From assembly GCA_002396065.1 (NCBI GenBank), contig DGWE01000023.1, positions 1 through 5,274 of the forward strand: a stretch of 5,274 bases of DNA. The letters are read 5' to 3'. Source of the DNA: Eubacteriaceae bacterium UBA4266 (GTDB lineage: Bacteria > Bacillota > Clostridia > Eubacteriales > Eubacteriaceae). The notes below the pieces were generated by a model that saw only the letters and a list, made by a program, of their open reading frames with translations, did not search any database and had not been told where the DNA came from. This document shows, piece after piece, positions 4,321-5,274 of the stretch (position 1 is the stretch's first letter; each line of letters begins with the position of its first letter). The translations under genes were made by a program, and so were the position numbers.

Positions 4321-5274
4321 TTGGCAACCTCTCAAAAATCTAAGCGCAAGCTCTCATTGCTTCCGCGACTGCTCATCGGCATCGCCGCCGGTATTCTCAT
4401 CGGCAGCCTTGGCAATATCCTGCATATTGCCCACACCCCCGGCTTTACAGGATTGATCCGCGTGATCGCAACTTTTGTAGCGCTCTTCAGCGAGTTCCTC
4501 AATTTCACGATTCCGCTTTTGATCCTGGCTTTCGTTTCGGTCGGACTGGCCGAACTCGGTAAAAAGGCCAACAAGCTCTTTGGCATCACCCTGGCCTTGG
4601 CCTACTGCTCAACGATCATAGCCGGCTTTGCCGCCTATTTTCTCGGCAGTACCCTGCTGCCGAAGCTCGTGCGTAAAATCGGCGGGTCAGTCATTGCCGG
4701 CAAGTCTTTCGATCCGATCTTTACGATTTCGATGAAACCGGTCTTCCCGATCATGACGTCGTTGATTTTGGCCTTTGTCCTCGGACTAGCCATGGCCAAT
4801 CTCGAAACGCCGACGTTAATGAACGCAGTCCAGGATCTGAAGAAAGTTATCGTCGTCGTCCTCGAAAAAGTGATCATCCCGCTGATCCCGTATTACATTG
4901 CCGGGACCTTCGCCAAAATCGCGGCGGCCGGCCAGCTTGCGCCAACCATTATCATGTTTGCGAAGCTCTATATCTGCATCCTCTGTCTGCAATGGGTGTA
5001 TATCCTGTTCCAGTTTACCGTGGCCAGCGTCTGGCGCAAGGAAAACCGCTGGAAAGATCTCAAAAACATCATTCCGGCCTATTTCACCGCGCTGGGGACC
5101 CAGTCCTCTGCCGCAACGATTCCGGTGTCCCTCCAGTCCGCGGAAAACAACGGCATCGCCCCAGACGTCCGTAATTTCGTGGTGCCGCTCTGCGCCACGA
5201 TTCACTTGGCCGGCGACACGATCTGTCTGACGCTGGGGTCCATGGGCATCATGATGGCCTGCGGCCTGCATCCG
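4321..5274 (+). CDS. Dicarboxylate/amino acid:cation symporter (SDF/DAACS family), 3' end outside window
   Basis: Sodium- or proton-coupled uptake carrier of the inner membrane; the first 318 residues are present, with no stop before the right edge (family members are usually about 400-450). A short basic N-terminus (MATSQKSKRK) precedes a first helix with LLIGIAAGILIGSLG, typical of the family; further hydrophobic helices follow at roughly 45-75, 85-110, 140-160, 170-200 and 210-235. The hairpin HP1 serine motif is clear: T260-Q-S-S-A-A-T-I-P268. The TM7 region reads PLCATIHLAGDT (289-300), where classical members have PLGATINMDGT, so the sodium and substrate site belongs to a variant subfamily and the substrate (glutamate, aspartate, C4-dicarboxylate, serine/threonine or cystine) should not be assumed. 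The gene starts at TTG with a good ribosome site and its own extended -10 promoter, divergent from the unknown acidic protein, with no evident link to the thioredoxin or radical SAM genes. Confidence 0.9.
   Translation, partial: MATSQKSKRKLSLLPRLLIGIAAGILIGSLGNILHIAHTPGFTGLIRVIATFVALFSEFLNFTIPLLILAFVSVGLAELGKKANKLFGITLALAYCSTIIAGFAAYFLGSTLLPKLVRKIGGSVIAGKSFDPIFTISMKPVFPIMTSLILAFVLGLAMANLETPTLMNAVQDLKKVIVVVLEKVIIPLIPYYIAGTFAKIAAAGQLAPTIIMFAKLYICILCLQWVYILFQFTVASVWRKENRWKDLKNIIPAYFTALGTQSSAATIPVSLQSAENNGIAPDVRNFVVPLCATIHLAGDTICLTLGSMGIMMACGLHP

Noticed and set aside
4816..5271. - strand open frames of 80-151 codons opposite the symporter (also 4332-4589 and 4635-4877)
   Set aside because: They are opposite a clear membrane transporter with the SSAATIP motif; their translations are His/Arg/Gly-rich or basic without motifs.

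Overview
The window looks like chromosomal DNA of a moderately GC-rich member of the Bacillota, probably a clostridial anaerobe. This is inferred from strong GGAGG-type ribosome binding sites, TATAAT-type promoters (two of them extended -10), short hairpin-plus-T-run terminators, GTG and TTG starts, a one-domain HxlR regulator, and a pair of corrinoid-type radical SAM proteins. No genus can be named from the sequence alone. No RNA gene, mobile element, CRISPR array or origin is visible, and no stretch longer than about 300 bases lacks a gene.

Left part (1-2756, + strand): the tail of an operon with two consecutive B12-binding-domain/radical SAM proteins. The first is cut by the left edge. The second starts 35 bases after the first stops, behind its own good ribosome binding site. 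Each carries an intact CX3CX2C iron-sulfur motif. They are different proteins, not a recent duplication, and probably do separate steps of one pathway, such as methylations or carbon-skeleton changes on a natural product, peptide or cofactor. The substrate cannot be read from this window. A strong bidirectional terminator closes the operon.

Middle part (2757-3674): an HxlR-family redox-type regulator (- strand) lies back to back with a small thioredoxin (+ strand). Their 143-bp divergent region holds two face-to-face promoters that interlock. A perfect 6-3-6 inverted repeat (3233-3247) overlaps the -10 boxes of both, which makes it a candidate single operator controlling both genes. A second bidirectional terminator lies between thioredoxin and the next gene.

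Right part (3675-5274): an acidic soluble protein of unknown function on the - strand, then a divergent 187-bp region with one extended -10 promoter for each side, then a TTG-started dicarboxylate/amino acid:cation symporter (SDF/DAACS family) that runs off the right edge. This transporter has a variant form of the family's NMDGT sodium/substrate motif.
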